In this document: positions 63,605 through 64,000 of the stretch, piece by piece
Layout of the letters: each line of letters opens with the position of its first letter
How positions within the stretch are numbered: position 1 is the first letter of the stretch
DNA from: Dioscorea cayenensis subsp. rotundata
Taxonomy: Eukaryota; Streptophyta; Magnoliopsida; Dioscoreales; Dioscoreaceae
Length of the DNA: 64,000 nucleotides
NCBI RefSeq assembly: GCF_009730915.1
Contig: NC_052476.1
Span: 18,196,162 to 18,260,161, forward strand
Direction: 5' to 3'
The notes under the pieces: model-generated
What the model was told of the DNA's origin: nothing
Databases searched by the model: none
Seen by the model: the letters and a program-made list of their open reading frames with translations, nothing else
Program-made: the position numbers and the translations under genes

Positions 63605-64000
63605 TGTTGGTGATGATGCAAGATGGGGTGAGGAAAGAAAACAAACATTTGATGAAATGCCCAATTAAACTGAGAGTGTTTGTAAAAATGTCAGGAGAGA
63701 GACTCTCTCTATCCGACGAGGTCAAAGAGAACACTAGCAAAGGAAGACTAAAGTCATGGATTCATTCGACCAATTGCATTACAGTTAATACTAATATTTA
63801 AAACAAAAGATAGTGGAGACACACTGACATTACAACCTTCATTCATTGGATGAATCCTCTAACCTACACCTGATTGGGCACACGTTAAGCAAACTTACAC
63901 TCCTATTGGTTGGTTGATAACACTGAGAGATCTGGATAATATAATATCCATTTCTTTCACAAAACTTAGCCACCAACACAGTGAGAACACCCATGCTTCG
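63605..64000 (-). repeat. 5' LTR of the copia element, cut by the window end
   Basis: Plus-strand sequence from TGTTGGTGATG at 63605 to the end of the window matches 59023-59418 with about 12 substitutions in 396 bases and no large indel. About 174 bases should lie beyond the window. Confidence 0.9.

Larger units (their letters stand above)
59023..64000 (-). mobile_element. Nearly complete Ty1/copia LTR retrotransposon, defective
   Basis: Read on the minus strand: 5' LTR (from beyond the window to 63605), primer-binding site TGGTATCAGAGC (63601-63590, tRNA-iMet type, 3 bases from the LTR), gag start MANNNNPPVV at 63579, gag, CCHC knuckle, protease, integrase, reverse transcriptase, RNase H, polypurine tract and 3' LTR (59592-59023). 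The order integrase before reverse transcriptase defines copia. Several stops interrupt the polyprotein, and the reverse transcriptase motif YVDD reads YVHD, so it cannot move by itself. The left target duplication would be CACTG (59018-59022); the right end is outside the window. It is inserted in the gene-fragment array. Confidence 0.93.

Overview
The window is plant nuclear DNA. It has spliced genes with GT/AG introns, an AT-rich background, a cytosolic phosphoglycerate kinase, a chloroplast chaperonin, a saposin-like secretory protein and many plant transposon types. The strong GC bias at the 5' end of SLY1, fading toward its 3' end, resembles the GC gradient of monocots. I therefore lean to a non-grass monocot, but I cannot name the species.

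Layout. 1-5.6 kb is a transposon graveyard: a Mutator-like element with 191-bp terminal inverted repeats, then two related MITEs back to back with a third MITE nested in one of them, then a 1000-N gap. 6.1-10.9 kb holds a dead tandem copy followed by an intact six-exon gene for a secreted protein with two saposin B domains. 12-15.4 kb (minus) is a complete nine-exon CPN60A2 gene (chloroplast chaperonin alpha 2). 17.2-21.0 kb (minus) is a six-exon cytosolic PGK gene, complete except for a 2-base frame disturbance at the end of exon 3. It shares a 417-bp divergent promoter region with SLY1 (21.4-23.4 kb, plus), which is intact.

25-45 kb is a run of decayed genes that keep their introns: asparagine synthetase, a serine carboxypeptidase-like gene, a Ty1/copia remnant with its 3' LTR, glycine cleavage H protein, and an SCI1-like gene. 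46-55 kb is gene-poor, with a clean 527-bp hAT-type MITE (8-bp target duplication), possible CACTA and MULE traces and tandem repeats.

55.4-56.7 kb is the 3' part of a LINE. 56.8-59.0 kb is an array of same-strand fragments of three unrelated genes (PRP22 DEAH helicase, a PPR protein, PRL1/PRP46 WD40). This array is interrupted by a nearly whole Ty1/copia element in minus orientation (59.0 kb to beyond the window end), whose LTRs are about 97% alike.

Likely functional genes are the saposin-like gene, CPN60A2, SLY1 and possibly PGK. They are housekeeping or secretory genes with no obvious joint pathway. The most interesting non-routine signal is the gene-fragment array, which looks like Helitron or Pack-MULE gene capture. 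Next are the PGK frame disturbance with a possible compensating splice donor, and the unusually high number of single-base indels in otherwise recognisable genes.
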